Shown here: piece by piece, positions 32,441-41,441 of the stretch
Numbering within the stretch: the first letter of the stretch is position 1
Layout: each line of letters begins with the position of its first letter
Origin: UBA12202 sp002691725
Lineage (GTDB): Bacteria > Pseudomonadota > Alphaproteobacteria > Puniceispirillales > UBA1172
NCBI GenBank assembly: GCA_965660675.1
Contig: CBFIAU010000003.1
Coordinates: forward strand, 1 to 64,000
DNA length: 64,000 bases
Reading direction: 5' to 3'
Made by a program: the position numbers and the translations under genes
Notes under the pieces: model-generated
Database searches by the model: none
What the model was told of the DNA's origin: nothing
The model's input: the letters and a program-made list of their open reading frames with translations, nothing else

Positions 32441-33640
32441 TTATAAAATCAGAATTTCCCCGATCAACGTATTCATGATTGTTTTGCCGTGTTCGGTTAG
32501 TTTGAGGATATCTGCCTTCTCATTAAGCAGACCTTGCTGACAATATCGGGCGACCGCATCGGTATCCAGCCAGCTGTGGCGAGCGCCGGCTTTACTCTCA
32601 ATGGCGGCAATATTAATCCCATCCGCAAGCCGCAAGCCCATCATGACGGCTTCTATGGCATAGGCATGTGGCTTCTCCTGATTTTCTTCAGCAATGCCTG
32701 AACCGGTTTTTGTGACATCATCAAGCCAGCCATCAGGGTGTTTGCGGCACCGCGTTTCTATGCGTCTATCATTATCCTCATGATTATCTTCGAGGCTATT
32801 GTCATGAGGCGACCAGATGCGGCCAACCGCCCCCGGACCAGCGCCAATCCAGTCATCAGCGCGCCAATAAATCAGATTATGCCGGCTCATCTGACCAGAT
32901 TTAGCATGGTTAGATATCTCATAGGCATGAAACCCTGCCGCCCTGCAATGGGCCTGTGTTTCCTTGAACATTTCTAATGACAACTCATCAGTCGGCATGT
33001 CCAACAGCCCCCTTTTCGCCATGCTGGTAAAGGCGGTGCCCTGCTCCAGGGTCAGCTGATAAAGCGATAAATGATCACAGCCAAGGGCCAGAATATCAGC
33101 CAGCTGAGCCAGCCATTCAGCGGTTGTTTGATCGGGCAGCGCATATATAAAATCAATAGAGACACGTTCAAACACATGTTGCGCTTTGGCTAAGGCGCCT
33201 AAAGCTTCTTTAGCCGAATGTTCACGTCCTAAAAAAGATAAATGCCGGTCATTAAGTGATTGTATGCCCATGGATAACCGATTAATCCCGTGATCATGAA
33301 ACGCCGCCAGCTTCTCGGCTTCGACTGATGTCGGATTTGCTTCAAGGGTAATTTCAATATCGTCGGTTGCGGTAAACAGTCTTTTGATCGCAACGCAAAT
33401 CTCACCTGTTATCTCAGGTAGCATCAGCGATGGTGTACCGCCACCAAAAAACACACTTTTGACAGGCCGCTCAGCTAAATGGAACCGCTCTGCCATGGTT
33501 TCAAGCTCAGTGATAATGGCTTGGCCATAGCGCGCCTGATCAACCGTCTCACGGACATGGCTATTGAAATCACAATAAGGGCATTTTTTCTGGCAAAAGG
33601 GCCAATGGATATAAACCCCAAAATCAGCCATATCAGTCAT
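32441..33640 (-). CDS. hemW: Heme chaperone HemW (radical-SAM, CPDH-like)
   Basis: 399 aa from ATG 33640, which overlaps the rdgB stop (ATGA); a GTG at 33667 is in frame. HemW binds haem and delivers it to respiratory enzymes; it was long annotated as oxygen-independent coproporphyrinogen oxidase. The [4Fe-4S] motif C-x3-C-x2-C is at Cys16, Cys20, Cys23 (WPFCQKKCPYCDF), then FFGGGTPSLM, TLEANPT and the HemN C-terminal domain. The cysteine pattern extends only as CDF, not the CxxxCxxCxC seen in true HemN, supporting HemW. Confidence 0.93.
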   Translation of the reverse strand: MTDMADFGVYIHWPFCQKKCPYCDFNSHVRETVDQARYGQAIITELETMAERFHLAERPVKSVFFGGGTPSLMLPEITGEICVAIKRLFTATDDIEITLEANPTSVEAEKLAAFHDHGINRLSMGIQSLNDRHLSFLGREHSAKEALGALAKAQHVFERVSIDFIYALPDQTTAEWLAQLADILALGCDHLSLYQLTLEQGTAFTSMAKRGLLDMPTDELSLEMFKETQAHCRAAGFHAYEISNHAKSGQMSRHNLIYWRADDWIGAGPGAVGRIWSPHDNSLEDNHEDNDRRIETRCRKHPDGWLDDVTKTGSGIAEENQEKPHAYAIEAVMMGLRLADGINIAAIESKAGARHSWLDTDAVARYCQQGLLNEKADILKLTEHGKTIMNTLIGEILIL

Positions 33641-34257
33641 GATCGTCTCGGCGTGTCCTGAAAACACAAATCAATCAATTTTTGAAAGGCAATGGCCCGA
33701 TGGCTGACAGAATGTTTCCAGTCAGGGTCAACCTCACCAAAGGTTTGCTCATAGCCGTTTAGCTGAAACATGGGATCATACCCAAAGCCATGCGTGCCGC
33801 GTGGTGGCCATACATATGCGCCTTCGATTATACCTTCTGTGGTGACGATCTCACCATCAGGCCAGCACAAAGCAAGAGCGCAGACAAAACGGCATGATCG
33901 ATCTGTGGAGCCGCTTGCGATAATGGCATCATGCACCTTTTGCATGGCGTCTGAAAAATTGTTATCAGGCTTTGCCCAGCGCGCTGAATATAGCCCCGGG
34001 TCACCATTAATGGCCATGACTTCAAACCCGGAATCATCAGATAACGCGGGCATTCCGGCTGTCATAGCCGCCGCTTTTGCCTTAATTGCGGCATTGGCAA
34101 TATAGCTATCGCCATCCTCAATCGGCTCATCCAGATTAAGCGCGCTGGCGCTAGTCACGGCCATATCATAAGGCGCTAGCAACGCTGCGATCTCACGCAC
34201 TTTGCCCTGATTGTGACTAGCAACAATAAGCGTATCTTCCTTAAAGCTTCTGGTCAT
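33637..34257 (-). CDS. rdgB: dITP/XTP pyrophosphatase (RdgB/HAM1)
   Basis: 206 aa. It cleaves dITP, XTP and similar deaminated nucleotides to monophosphates. Signature SHNQGKVREI (residues 14-23), the catalytic LSDDSGFEV, and the C-terminal GTHGFGYDPMF and FGEVDPDWKHSVSHRAIAF are intact. Both ends overlap neighbours by ATGA: rph upstream and hemW downstream. The rph-rdgB-hemW order is conserved in alphaproteobacteria. Confidence 0.96.
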   Translation of the reverse strand: MTRSFKEDTLIVASHNQGKVREIAALLAPYDMAVTSASALNLDEPIEDGDSYIANAAIKAKAAAMTAGMPALSDDSGFEVMAINGDPGLYSARWAKPDNNFSDAMQKVHDAIIASGSTDRSCRFVCALALCWPDGEIVTTEGIIEGAYVWPPRGTHGFGYDPMFQLNGYEQTFGEVDPDWKHSVSHRAIAFQKLIDLCFQDTPRRS

Positions 34258-34991
34258 GCTGTTAAGGCGTCCAGAGCATTTTGCTGATGCTGAAACAGCT
34301 CATTCGCCCCCTTTTTGGCGTAATCAAGCATAGCAAGCAGGTCATCTTGTGTATAAGGATCAGCCTCAGCCGTTGCCTGCACCTCAACAATTCCACCATC
34401 TGCGGTCAGGACAAAATTAGCATCAGTCTCAGCTTGGCTATCTTCGGCATAATCAAGATCAAGAACAACATTGCGCTCAAAAATTCCGCAAGATATTGCC
34501 GCTACCTGGCTGGTTACTGGCTGGCGGGTAATTTGACCATTAAGCAATAGCCGTTCGGTTGCCGCCATTAATGCGACCCATGATCCCGTGATCGCAGCGG
34601 TGCGGGTGCCGCCATCTGCCTGCAAGACATCACAGTCAATTTTAATCTGTCTTTCGCCCAATAATTCAAGATTAGTAACCGCCCGCAAAGACCGTCCTAT
34701 TAAACGCTGAATCTCTTGGGTGCGGCCAGATTGTTTGCCGCGCACGGCTTCGCGGTCCATGCGGCTATGTGTTGATCGCGGCAACATGCCATATTCTGCT
34801 GTCACCCAGCCCTTGCCTGTATTGCGCAAAAATGGCGGTACTTTTTCATCAATGCTAGCCGTCACCAGAACATGAGTATTTCCAAACCTAGCCAGGCATG
34901 AGCCTTCGGCATATGGCGAAAATCCGGCTGTCATTTCGATCTGGCGCAGGGCATCAGCCTGACGGCCAGATGGACGGGAAAAAGATGTCAT
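34254..34991 (-). CDS. rph: Ribonuclease PH
   Basis: 245 aa. RNase PH trims tRNA 3' ends by phosphorolysis. Visible: SRPSGRQADALRQIEM at the start, AEYGMLPRSTHSRMDREAVRGKQSGRTQEIQRLIGRSLRAV, the DCDVLQADGGTRTAAITGSWVAL active-site stretch, and VEVQATAEADPYTQDDLLAML near the end. It is divergent from hrcA across a 162-bp gap, the conserved rph-hrcA arrangement. Confidence 0.97.
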   Translation of the reverse strand: MTSFSRPSGRQADALRQIEMTAGFSPYAEGSCLARFGNTHVLVTASIDEKVPPFLRNTGKGWVTAEYGMLPRSTHSRMDREAVRGKQSGRTQEIQRLIGRSLRAVTNLELLGERQIKIDCDVLQADGGTRTAAITGSWVALMAATERLLLNGQITRQPVTSQVAAISCGIFERNVVLDLDYAEDSQAETDANFVLTADGGIVEVQATAEADPYTQDDLLAMLDYAKKGANELFQHQQNALDALTA

Positions 34992-35153
34992 TATGTGATC
35001 CTATGCATGAAACGGGGCTTTATTTACCTCTAGATAACATCTCCAGACATTTCTCCAGAAATTCTCTTGGTACTTCTCAAAACTGACCATATCATATCAG
35101 ATGCTTGAAAGCGACGACTTGACCGGAGCAATTTCCACTTTTATTTTCATATT

Positions 35154-36260
35154 ATGACATTACAGAAACCGCCATCATCTGATCCTAACGCCGCCACCAT
35201 AGATAAATCTGTTTTAGGGATGAATGAGCGTGTACATATGATCTTTAATCGGATTGTTGACCGCTATTTATCATCAGGCTCGGCGGTTGGATCAAAAGCC
35301 ATTGCCGATGATCTGGATCATATGCTATCGAGCGCCTCCATCCGCTCTATCATGGCGGAATTGGAGCATGCTGGATTATTGTTTCAGCCGCACACATCAG
35401 CAGGCCGAATTCCCACTCAAACCGGATTACGGCTGTTTGTAAATGGTCTGCTTGAAATAGGCGGCAGTATTAGCGACAGCGAACGCATGATGCTAGACGT
35501 TAACTGTCAGGCGCAAGGCTTGAGCTTTGATGACGCCCTATCCGAAACCTCGTCTATGTTATCTGGCCTGACTCACTGCGCAGCACTGGTGATTATGCCA
35601 AAAACGGATATGATTATTAAGCAGGTTGAATTTATTCCCATTGAAAAAAATAAAGCTTTGGTGGTGCTAGTGTCATCGGCGGGTCATGTGGAAAACCGCA
35701 TTATGGAAACCCCTGCTGATATGCCGGCATCTGTTTTGATTGAGGCAGGTAACTTCATTAACGCGCATTTGGCGGGTAAAAGCTTGTCTGAGGCCTCGGT
35801 TTTGCTGAAAGAGCTTATCGAAGTCAAGCAAGCGGCGATTGATGAGCTGACGCAAAAAGTGGCGGCAAGCGGCATTGCTATCTGGACAGGAAAAAACTCT
35901 GGCCTATCAGGTAATTTCATCCTTCGCGGACAGGCAAATTTGCTTGAAAATGTAACTGCCATGGATCAACTCGAACATGTTCGGTCGCTGTTTCACCAAT
36001 TGGAGGAGCAAAGCAATGCTCTTGATGTTCTTGCGACCATGCAGCAAGCCGAAGGCGTGCAGATTTTTATTGGCTCAGAAAACCGATTTTTTTCTGAAAC
36101 CAATTGCTCGACCATTATTGCGCCTTATTATGACAGCAATCAGTCGATTATCGGGGCGGTTGGCGTGATCGGCCCAACGCGGCTAGATTATGCGCGGATT
36201 ATTCCTATGGTTAATCATACATCGGCAACGATTACCAAAATGCTATCTGAACGGCTTTAG
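35154..36260 (+). CDS. hrcA: Heat-inducible transcription repressor HrcA
   Basis: 368 aa. HrcA represses CIRCE-bearing heat-shock operons, usually groESL in alphaproteobacteria. The winged-helix N-terminus (ERVHMIFNRIVDRYLSSGSAVGSKAIADDL ... SSASIRSIMAELEHAGLLFQPHTSAGRIPTQTGLRLFVNGLL) and the C-terminal GAF-like domain (IFIGSENRF, VGVIGPTRLDYARIIPMVNHTSATITKML) are complete. I found no CIRCE palindrome in this window, so its targets lie elsewhere. It sits between rph and grpE. Confidence 0.96.
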   Translation: MTLQKPPSSDPNAATIDKSVLGMNERVHMIFNRIVDRYLSSGSAVGSKAIADDLDHMLSSASIRSIMAELEHAGLLFQPHTSAGRIPTQTGLRLFVNGLLEIGGSISDSERMMLDVNCQAQGLSFDDALSETSSMLSGLTHCAALVIMPKTDMIIKQVEFIPIEKNKALVVLVSSAGHVENRIMETPADMPASVLIEAGNFINAHLAGKSLSEASVLLKELIEVKQAAIDELTQKVAASGIAIWTGKNSGLSGNFILRGQANLLENVTAMDQLEHVRSLFHQLEEQSNALDVLATMQQAEGVQIFIGSENRFFSETNCSTIIAPYYDSNQSIIGAVGVIGPTRLDYARIIPMVNHTSATITKMLSERL

Positions 36261-36321
36261 GCTGAAAATCAGGGATTTTCATGCGTTTCTTAAAATAAAT
36301 TGAATAAAATATTATTTTTTT

Positions 36322-36350
36322 CTTGGAAATACCGCACCTTATCCTTACAT
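36322..36350 (+). promoter_or_regulatory. Candidate RpoH (sigma-32)-type promoter for grpE
   Basis: CTTGGA (36322-36327), 16 bases, CTTACAT (36344-36350). This resembles the alphaproteobacterial heat-shock consensus CTTGAA-N16/17-CYTATNT with one mismatch in each element. It lies 33 bases before the grpE ATG. A similar pair precedes dnaK. Confidence 0.5.
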
Positions 36351-36383
36351 AACTAACGCAATTGAATGAATCAGAGGATTATC

Positions 36384-37133
36384 ATGTCTAACGATACGCC
36401 TGATAAAAATTTGGATAATGAAAATTCAGATGAAAACGCAAAACACAATAATGATGGCGCTAGCCAAAATCCCAATGATGCCGCATCGGATGCCGCATCA
36501 GATGCCGCGCCATCAGAAGACAGCGCAACATCAGACCCAACCGCATCAATTGATATTAATATAGATGATATCCTTGATCCGGTCACAACGCTTCAATCCG
36601 AACGTGATGATCTCAAAGATCAAATGCTAAGAGCCGTTGCCGAATCAGAAAATACGCGGCGCCGTGCGGAACGTGATGTGGCGCAGGCACGCAAATATGG
36701 TCATACCGGTTTTGCTCGTGATCTGCTTTCGGTCGTTGAAAATCTATCGCGCGCGGTTGAAGTCTTGCCAGAGAATCGTGATGGCCTTGATGATACCATG
36801 AAAAATTTGGTCATTGGCGTTGAAATGATCTCAAAAGAATTAGCTGCTGTCCTTGAACGCCATGGCATCATCCGCATCATGCCTATTGGCGAAAAGTTTG
36901 ATCCTAACAAACACCAGGCCATGTTTGAACTGCCGACCAATGATGCTGAGCCCGGGACGATCGTGCAAGTGGCGCAATCGGGATGGATGCTTCATGATCG
37001 GCTATTAAGCCCGGCCATGGTTGGGGTGGCAAAATCGGCTGAAACCAGCCTGGAAAACAAGGCTGAGAATGAGGAAAATAACGCCGCAACAGATAATCAT
37101 GCTGCTGATAATAATGATGCGGGCAGTGAATAG
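36384..37133 (+). CDS. grpE: Nucleotide-exchange factor GrpE
   Basis: 249 aa from ATG 36384 (AGAGGA upstream). GrpE releases ADP from DnaK. The coiled-coil helix (LQSERDDLKDQMLRAVAESENTRRRAERDVAQARKYG) and the beta domain (HGIIRIMPIGEKFDPNKHQAMFELPTNDAEPGTIVQVAQSGWMLHDRLLSPAMVGVAK) are intact. The N-terminal ~60 residues are acidic, disordered-looking and contain an Ala-Ala-Ser-Asp repeat made by a 12-bp tandem repeat; the C-terminal tail is Asn/Ala/Asp-rich. Upstream is a heat-shock-type promoter. Confidence 0.96.
   Translation: MSNDTPDKNLDNENSDENAKHNNDGASQNPNDAASDAASDAAPSEDSATSDPTASIDINIDDILDPVTTLQSERDDLKDQMLRAVAESENTRRRAERDVAQARKYGHTGFARDLLSVVENLSRAVEVLPENRDGLDDTMKNLVIGVEMISKELAAVLERHGIIRIMPIGEKFDPNKHQAMFELPTNDAEPGTIVQVAQSGWMLHDRLLSPAMVGVAKSAETSLENKAENEENNAATDNHAADNNDAGSE
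36477..36512. repeat. grpE: 12-bp tandem repeat x3 in grpE
   Basis: GATGCCGCATCG, GATGCCGCATCA, GATGCCGCGCCA, in frame, encoding DAAS-DAAS-DAAP in the disordered N-terminal region. Confidence 0.88.
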
Positions 37134-37170
37134 GGAAAACACCTGAAAAACCATCAAATAATGGGAAAAT

Positions 37171-37198
37171 CTTGCAATCAGGTTTTCCTTTCTTATAT
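37171..37198 (+). promoter_or_regulatory. Candidate RpoH (sigma-32)-type promoter for dnaK
   Basis: CTTGCA (37171-37176), 15 bases, CTTATAT (37192-37198). The -10 element matches CYTATNT exactly; the -35 has one mismatch. It would give a 5' untranslated region of roughly 90 bases before dnaK. Confidence 0.55.
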
Positions 37199-37297
37199 GA
37201 GCAATATCAAGACCTTATTTTTTAACGCTAAAATGGTAAAGAGATGACCATAAAGCACTAAAATGGTCGATGTGATGAAGAAAGAAAGAGGCTAAAT

Positions 37298-39214
37298 ATG
37301 GCAAAAGTAATAGGAATTGATCTTGGCACCACAAATTCATGTGTTGCTGTGATGGATGGAGCATCCGCTAAAATCATTGAAAATGCCGAAGGCGCCAGAA
37401 CAACGCCTTCTATGGTGGCATTTACTGATGATGGAGAGAGGCTTGTTGGCCAGTCGGCAAAGCGGCAAGCGGTGACTAATTCAGAAAACACATTATACGC
37501 TATCAAGCGCATGATTGGACGCAGGCATGATGATGCGGCATCAAAAAAATTCGCCAAACTGGTTCCCTATAAAACCGTCAAGGCGGATAATGGTGACAGT
37601 TGGGTTGAAGTCAATGGTGAAGCATACTCACCTAGTCAGATATCCAGTTTCATTCTGCGCAAACTGAAAGAAGACGCGGAGTCATATTTGGGTGAGAGCG
37701 TCACCGAAGCGGTCATCACTGTGCCGGCTTATTTTAATGATGCTCAGCGGCAAGCCACTAAAGATGCTGGTAAAATTGCAGGTCTTGATGTCTTGCGGAT
37801 TATCAATGAGCCAACGGCAGCGGCGCTTGCCTATGGATTAGATAAAAAGGAATCTGGTGTCATTGTTGTCTATGATCTTGGCGGCGGCACGTTTGATGTC
37901 TCTATTTTGGAGGTCGGCGATGGCGTTTTTGAAGTTAAATCGACCAATGGTGATACGTTCCTCGGTGGTGAAGATTTTGATCAGCGCATTATTGATTTCC
38001 TTGCTGATGAGTTTCAAAAAGAAAACGGCATTGATTTGCGGTCAGATAAACTGGCGCTTCAGCGACTGAAAGAGGCTGCTGAAAAAGCAAAGATTGAGCT
38101 TTCTAGCAGTACTCAGACAGAGGTTAATCTGCCATTTATCACGGCTGATCAGTCAGGCCCCAAGCACCTCAATGTCAAAATGACACGGGCGACCCTGGAA
38201 AGTCTTGTTGATGATCTGGTTGAACGTTCATTGAAGCCATGTAAAGCGGCGCTCAAAGATGCTGGACTTAAAGCCAGCGATATTGATGAGGTTATTCTGG
38301 TTGGCGGCATGACCAGAATGCCGAAGATATTTGAAAAAGTATCAGCATTTTTTGGAACCGAGCCACATCGCGGCGTTAACCCTGATGAGGTGGTTGCCGC
38401 AGGTGCTGCCATTCAGGGCGGTGTGCTTAAGGGTGACGTTAAAGATGTTCTGCTTCTTGACGTGACGCCATTATCGCTTGGTATCGAAACGCTAGGCGGT
38501 GTCTTTACCCGTCTGATTGATCGCAATACGACCATTCCGACCAAGAAAAGCCAGACCTTTTCAACCGCAGATGATAACCAGACAGCTGTGACGATTAGAG
38601 TGTTTCAGGGTGAGCGAGAGATTGCGGCAGATAACAAATTGCTTGGTCAATTTGATTTGGTTGGTATTCCGGCCGCGCCGCGCGGCGTGCCGCAAATCGA
38701 AGTCACCTTTGATATTGATGCTAATGGCATTGTTAATGTCAGCGCCAAAGATACGGCAACCGGCAAAGAACAGCAGATCAAAATTCAAGCCTCAGGCGGG
38801 CTTAGTGATGATGATATTGAACAAATGGTTCAGGATGCTGAGGCTAATGCCGAAGATGACAAAAAGCGTAAGGAAAAAATCGAAGCTCGCAATCAGGCAG
38901 AATCGCTTATTCATGGGGCGGAAAAAACCTTATCCGATCTCGATGACAAAGTTGATGATGATCTGAAAACAGCAACGACAGATGCTATTGCTGAACTAAG
39001 AACAGCGATTGACGATGACGATGACGAGGCGATTGCTGAAAAATCACAGGCGTTGAGCGCACAAATGATGAAACTAGGTGAAATTGCCTACGCGCAACAA
39101 GAAGACGCTGATGACAGCTCTGATGATGCGGATAACGCGCCATCCGAAGATGGTGTTGTTGATGCTGAGTTTACTGAGGTTGACGATTCTGAAGATAAAA
39201 AATCAGCATCTTAA
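37298..39214 (+). CDS. dnaK: Molecular chaperone DnaK (Hsp70)
   Basis: 638 aa, the normal length. ATP-dependent folding chaperone. The nucleotide-binding domain has IGIDLGTTNSCVAV, VYDLGGGTFDVSILEV and VILVGGMTRMPKI. The substrate-binding domain follows the linker KDVLLLDVTPLSLGIET. The acidic C-terminus ends VDAEFTEVDDSEDKKSAS, an EEVD-like bacterial tail. It has its own heat-shock-type promoter and is separated from dnaJ by a hairpin. Confidence 0.98.
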   Translation: MAKVIGIDLGTTNSCVAVMDGASAKIIENAEGARTTPSMVAFTDDGERLVGQSAKRQAVTNSENTLYAIKRMIGRRHDDAASKKFAKLVPYKTVKADNGDSWVEVNGEAYSPSQISSFILRKLKEDAESYLGESVTEAVITVPAYFNDAQRQATKDAGKIAGLDVLRIINEPTAAALAYGLDKKESGVIVVYDLGGGTFDVSILEVGDGVFEVKSTNGDTFLGGEDFDQRIIDFLADEFQKENGIDLRSDKLALQRLKEAAEKAKIELSSSTQTEVNLPFITADQSGPKHLNVKMTRATLESLVDDLVERSLKPCKAALKDAGLKASDIDEVILVGGMTRMPKIFEKVSAFFGTEPHRGVNPDEVVAAGAAIQGGVLKGDVKDVLLLDVTPLSLGIETLGGVFTRLIDRNTTIPTKKSQTFSTADDNQTAVTIRVFQGEREIAADNKLLGQFDLVGIPAAPRGVPQIEVTFDIDANGIVNVSAKDTATGKEQQIKIQASGGLSDDDIEQMVQDAEANAEDDKKRKEKIEARNQAESLIHGAEKTLSDLDDKVDDDLKTATTDAIAELRTAIDDDDDEAIAEKSQALSAQMMKLGEIAYAQQEDADDSSDDADNAPSEDGVVDAEFTEVDDSEDKKSAS

Positions 39215-39230
39215 TATCCATATGACACAT

Positions 39231-39278
39231 AAAACCATCCGTTCTGTTACGCTATAAACAGGTCGGGTGGTTTTGGTT
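39231..39278 (+). terminator. Intercistronic stem-loop between dnaK and dnaJ
   Basis: AAAACCATCCG (39231-39241) pairs with CGGGTGGTTTT (39264-39274), with one G-T pair. An inner CTGTT/AACAG stem can extend the structure, and the T-rich 3' arm resembles a partial terminator or an mRNA-stabilising hairpin. It would explain lower DnaJ than DnaK output. Confidence 0.65.
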
Positions 39279-39298
39279 TAAGATAGAGTATTTTATTC

Positions 39299-40435
39299 AT
39301 GGCTAAACGAGATTTTTATGATGTGCTGGGCGTCAACAAAGATGCTGATGGATCAGCGATTAAATCAGCTTATCGTAAATTAGCTATGAAATATCATCCG
39401 GATCGTAACCCTGATGATAAATCCGCCGAAGATAAATTCCGTGAAGCTGCCGAAGCCTATGATGTTCTCAAAGATGATCAGAAGCGCGCTGCTTATGATC
39501 AATTTGGTCACGCTGCCTTTGATGGTCAAGGCGGTGGCGGCGGCGGATTTTCTGGATTTGGCGGTGGCGGTGGTGGCGGCTTCAGTGATATTTTTGATGA
39601 CATGTTTTCTGAGTTCATGGGCGGCGGTCGCCGTGGCCGCCGTGGTCAACAAAGCCGTAAAGGCGCTGACCTGCGATATGATTTGGAAGTCACTTTAGAA
39701 CAAGCCTTTGATGGTGATACCCAAAAGATTAGCATCCCTGTGCCTGCTACTTGTGATACCTGCGCCGGCAGTGGTGCCGCTAAGGGCAGCAAGCCAGTCA
39801 CCTGTAACGCTTGTGGCGGTCATGGCAAAGTCCGCGCCCAACAGGGCTTTTTCTCAGTTGAGAGAACATGCCCGACCTGCCAGGGACAAGGTGAGACCAT
39901 TTCAAAACCATGTGGATCATGTGGTGGTCAGGGACGTGTCCAAAAAAATAAGAGCCTTAATGTCAATATTCCAAAAGGCGTTGATACAGGAACGCGGATA
40001 AGACTTTCGGGCGAGGGCGAAGCTGGCCTGCGAGGCGGCCCTGCTGGTGATCTTTATATTTTTATCAATGTCAAAGACCATTCGCTGTTCTCACGCGAGG
40101 GCAATAATCTCTTTATGACAATGCCTGTGCCGATGGTAAAAGCTATTCTTGGTGGATCGGTTGATATTCCTAGCCTTGATGGCAAGATGGCGCGTATTAC
40201 GATCGATTCAGGGACGCAATCAGGGCATCGTTTGCGGCTTCGCGGTAAAGGTATGCCAGGGCTTCAAGGCCGTGGCCGTGGGGATATGTATGTTGATATT
40301 CATGTCGAAACACCAATCAATCTCAGCTCACGCCAGAAAGAGCTGTTGAAAGAGTTTGATACCGCGGGCAAGAATCAGAACCCTGAATCAGACTCATTTG
40401 TCAAACGTATCAAAAAGATGTTTGGCGAAAGCTAA
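39299..40435 (+). CDS. dnaJ: Co-chaperone DnaJ (Hsp40)
   Basis: 378 aa, type I J-protein stimulating DnaK ATPase. It has the J domain with HPD (AMKYHPDRNPDDK), the Gly/Phe-rich linker (long glycine runs near residues 78-96), and four zinc-binding C-x-x-C-x-G-x-G repeats (CDTCAGSG, CNACGGHG, CPTCQGQG, CGSCGGQG). Two C-terminal substrate-binding domains complete it. It follows dnaK by 84 bases. Confidence 0.98.
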   Translation: MAKRDFYDVLGVNKDADGSAIKSAYRKLAMKYHPDRNPDDKSAEDKFREAAEAYDVLKDDQKRAAYDQFGHAAFDGQGGGGGGFSGFGGGGGGGFSDIFDDMFSEFMGGGRRGRRGQQSRKGADLRYDLEVTLEQAFDGDTQKISIPVPATCDTCAGSGAAKGSKPVTCNACGGHGKVRAQQGFFSVERTCPTCQGQGETISKPCGSCGGQGRVQKNKSLNVNIPKGVDTGTRIRLSGEGEAGLRGGPAGDLYIFINVKDHSLFSREGNNLFMTMPVPMVKAILGGSVDIPSLDGKMARITIDSGTQSGHRLRLRGKGMPGLQGRGRGDMYVDIHVETPINLSSRQKELLKEFDTAGKNQNPESDSFVKRIKKMFGES

Positions 40436-40440
40436 GCTCC

Positions 40441-40492
40441 ATCGCTTGGCTACATCTCTTGGCCTTATCGCTTGGCTTTATCTTCGGGCCTT
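40441..40492. repeat. 13-bp tandem repeat x4 after dnaJ
   Basis: ATCGCTTGGCTAC, ATCTCTTGGCCTT, ATCGCTTGGCTTT and ATCTTCGGGCCTT, contiguous and immediately downstream of the dnaJ stop in a 202-bp noncoding gap (40436-40637). The remainder of the gap shows no other element. Confidence 0.88.
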
Positions 40493-40637
40493 ATATATAG
40501 ATCAGATCATCGGCGTGTTTTTGGATATGGGTTTTAACTGGACTTGTTAAAACTGGATGTTCAGACTATGTATCAGTATCTTGGTATTTTGATCAGATTG
40601 ATCTTGCCAACACATTAAGCTGATGGGAGCTTTGAGG

Positions 40638-41441
40638 ATGACAGCACCACTTCGTATCGCCTTGCCTGGTGCGGCCGGCCGGATGGGACGTATGATAGCA
40701 ACATTGGCGGCGGCGGATGACAGATGTCAGATTGTTGCCGCATCGGATCAGCCAGACTCCCCGTTGCTTGGTCAAGATATAGGGGTGATGAACCAACTGC
40801 CGCCTTTGGGGGTTACATTAACCGATGATGCGTCAGCGCTGTTTGCTGCCAGGCCAGATGTGATTATTGACTTTACTGCTCCTGCGGCAACACTTGCCCA
40901 TGCCAAAATGGCGGCTAGCCATGATACGGCGATGGTTGTTGGGACGACTGGCTTGACGCAAAAAGACGGTGAGCATCTCGCTGCTCTGGCCGCTGATATT
41001 CCTATTGTCTGGTGTGCCAATACGTCTGTTGGAGTGACTTTATTGAACCGTTTGGTGGAACAAGTCGCCGCGCAACTCGTCGATGGCTGGGATATTGAGG
41101 TGGTTGAAACCCACCACAAGCATAAAGTCGATGCGCCATCTGGAACGGCTCTAGCCCTGGCGCAAGCTGCAGCTCAAGGCCGCAAGGTTGATCTCAATGC
41201 GGTGTCATCAATGGATCGGACAGGGGCAAGACAGGATGGCGATATCGGCTTTGCTGTGATGCGTGGCGGTGATGTAGCAGGTGAGCATAGTGTCATTTTC
41301 TATGGCCAGTCTGAACGCATTGAGCTAACCCATCGGGCGACAGATCGGGTTATTTTCGGGCGCGGCGCATTACGGGCGGCGAGCTGGATACATAGGCAAC
41401 CGGCTGGCCTTTATTCTATGGATGATGTTCTCACTGATTAG
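40638..41441 (+). CDS. dapB: 4-hydroxy-tetrahydrodipicolinate reductase
   Basis: 267 aa from ATG 40638, preceded by GGAG; an in-frame ATG at 40623 lacks a ribosome-binding site. DapB reduces the dihydrodipicolinate precursor in lysine/diaminopimelate synthesis. The nucleotide-binding GAAGRMGRMI, the VGTTGLT motif, and the catalytic VVETHHKHKVDAPSGTAL are intact. It is frequently downstream of dnaJ in alphaproteobacteria. Its 3' end overlaps the convergent DUF2244 gene by 11 bases. Confidence 0.97.
   Translation: MTAPLRIALPGAAGRMGRMIATLAAADDRCQIVAASDQPDSPLLGQDIGVMNQLPPLGVTLTDDASALFAARPDVIIDFTAPAATLAHAKMAASHDTAMVVGTTGLTQKDGEHLAALAADIPIVWCANTSVGVTLLNRLVEQVAAQLVDGWDIEVVETHHKHKVDAPSGTALALAQAAAQGRKVDLNAVSSMDRTGARQDGDIGFAVMRGGDVAGEHSVIFYGQSERIELTHRATDRVIFGRGALRAASWIHRQPAGLYSMDDVLTD

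Noticed and set aside
35086..35153. CIRCE operator near hrcA
   Set aside because: No TTAGCACTC...GAGTGCTAA inverted repeat in the hrcA, grpE or dnaK leaders.
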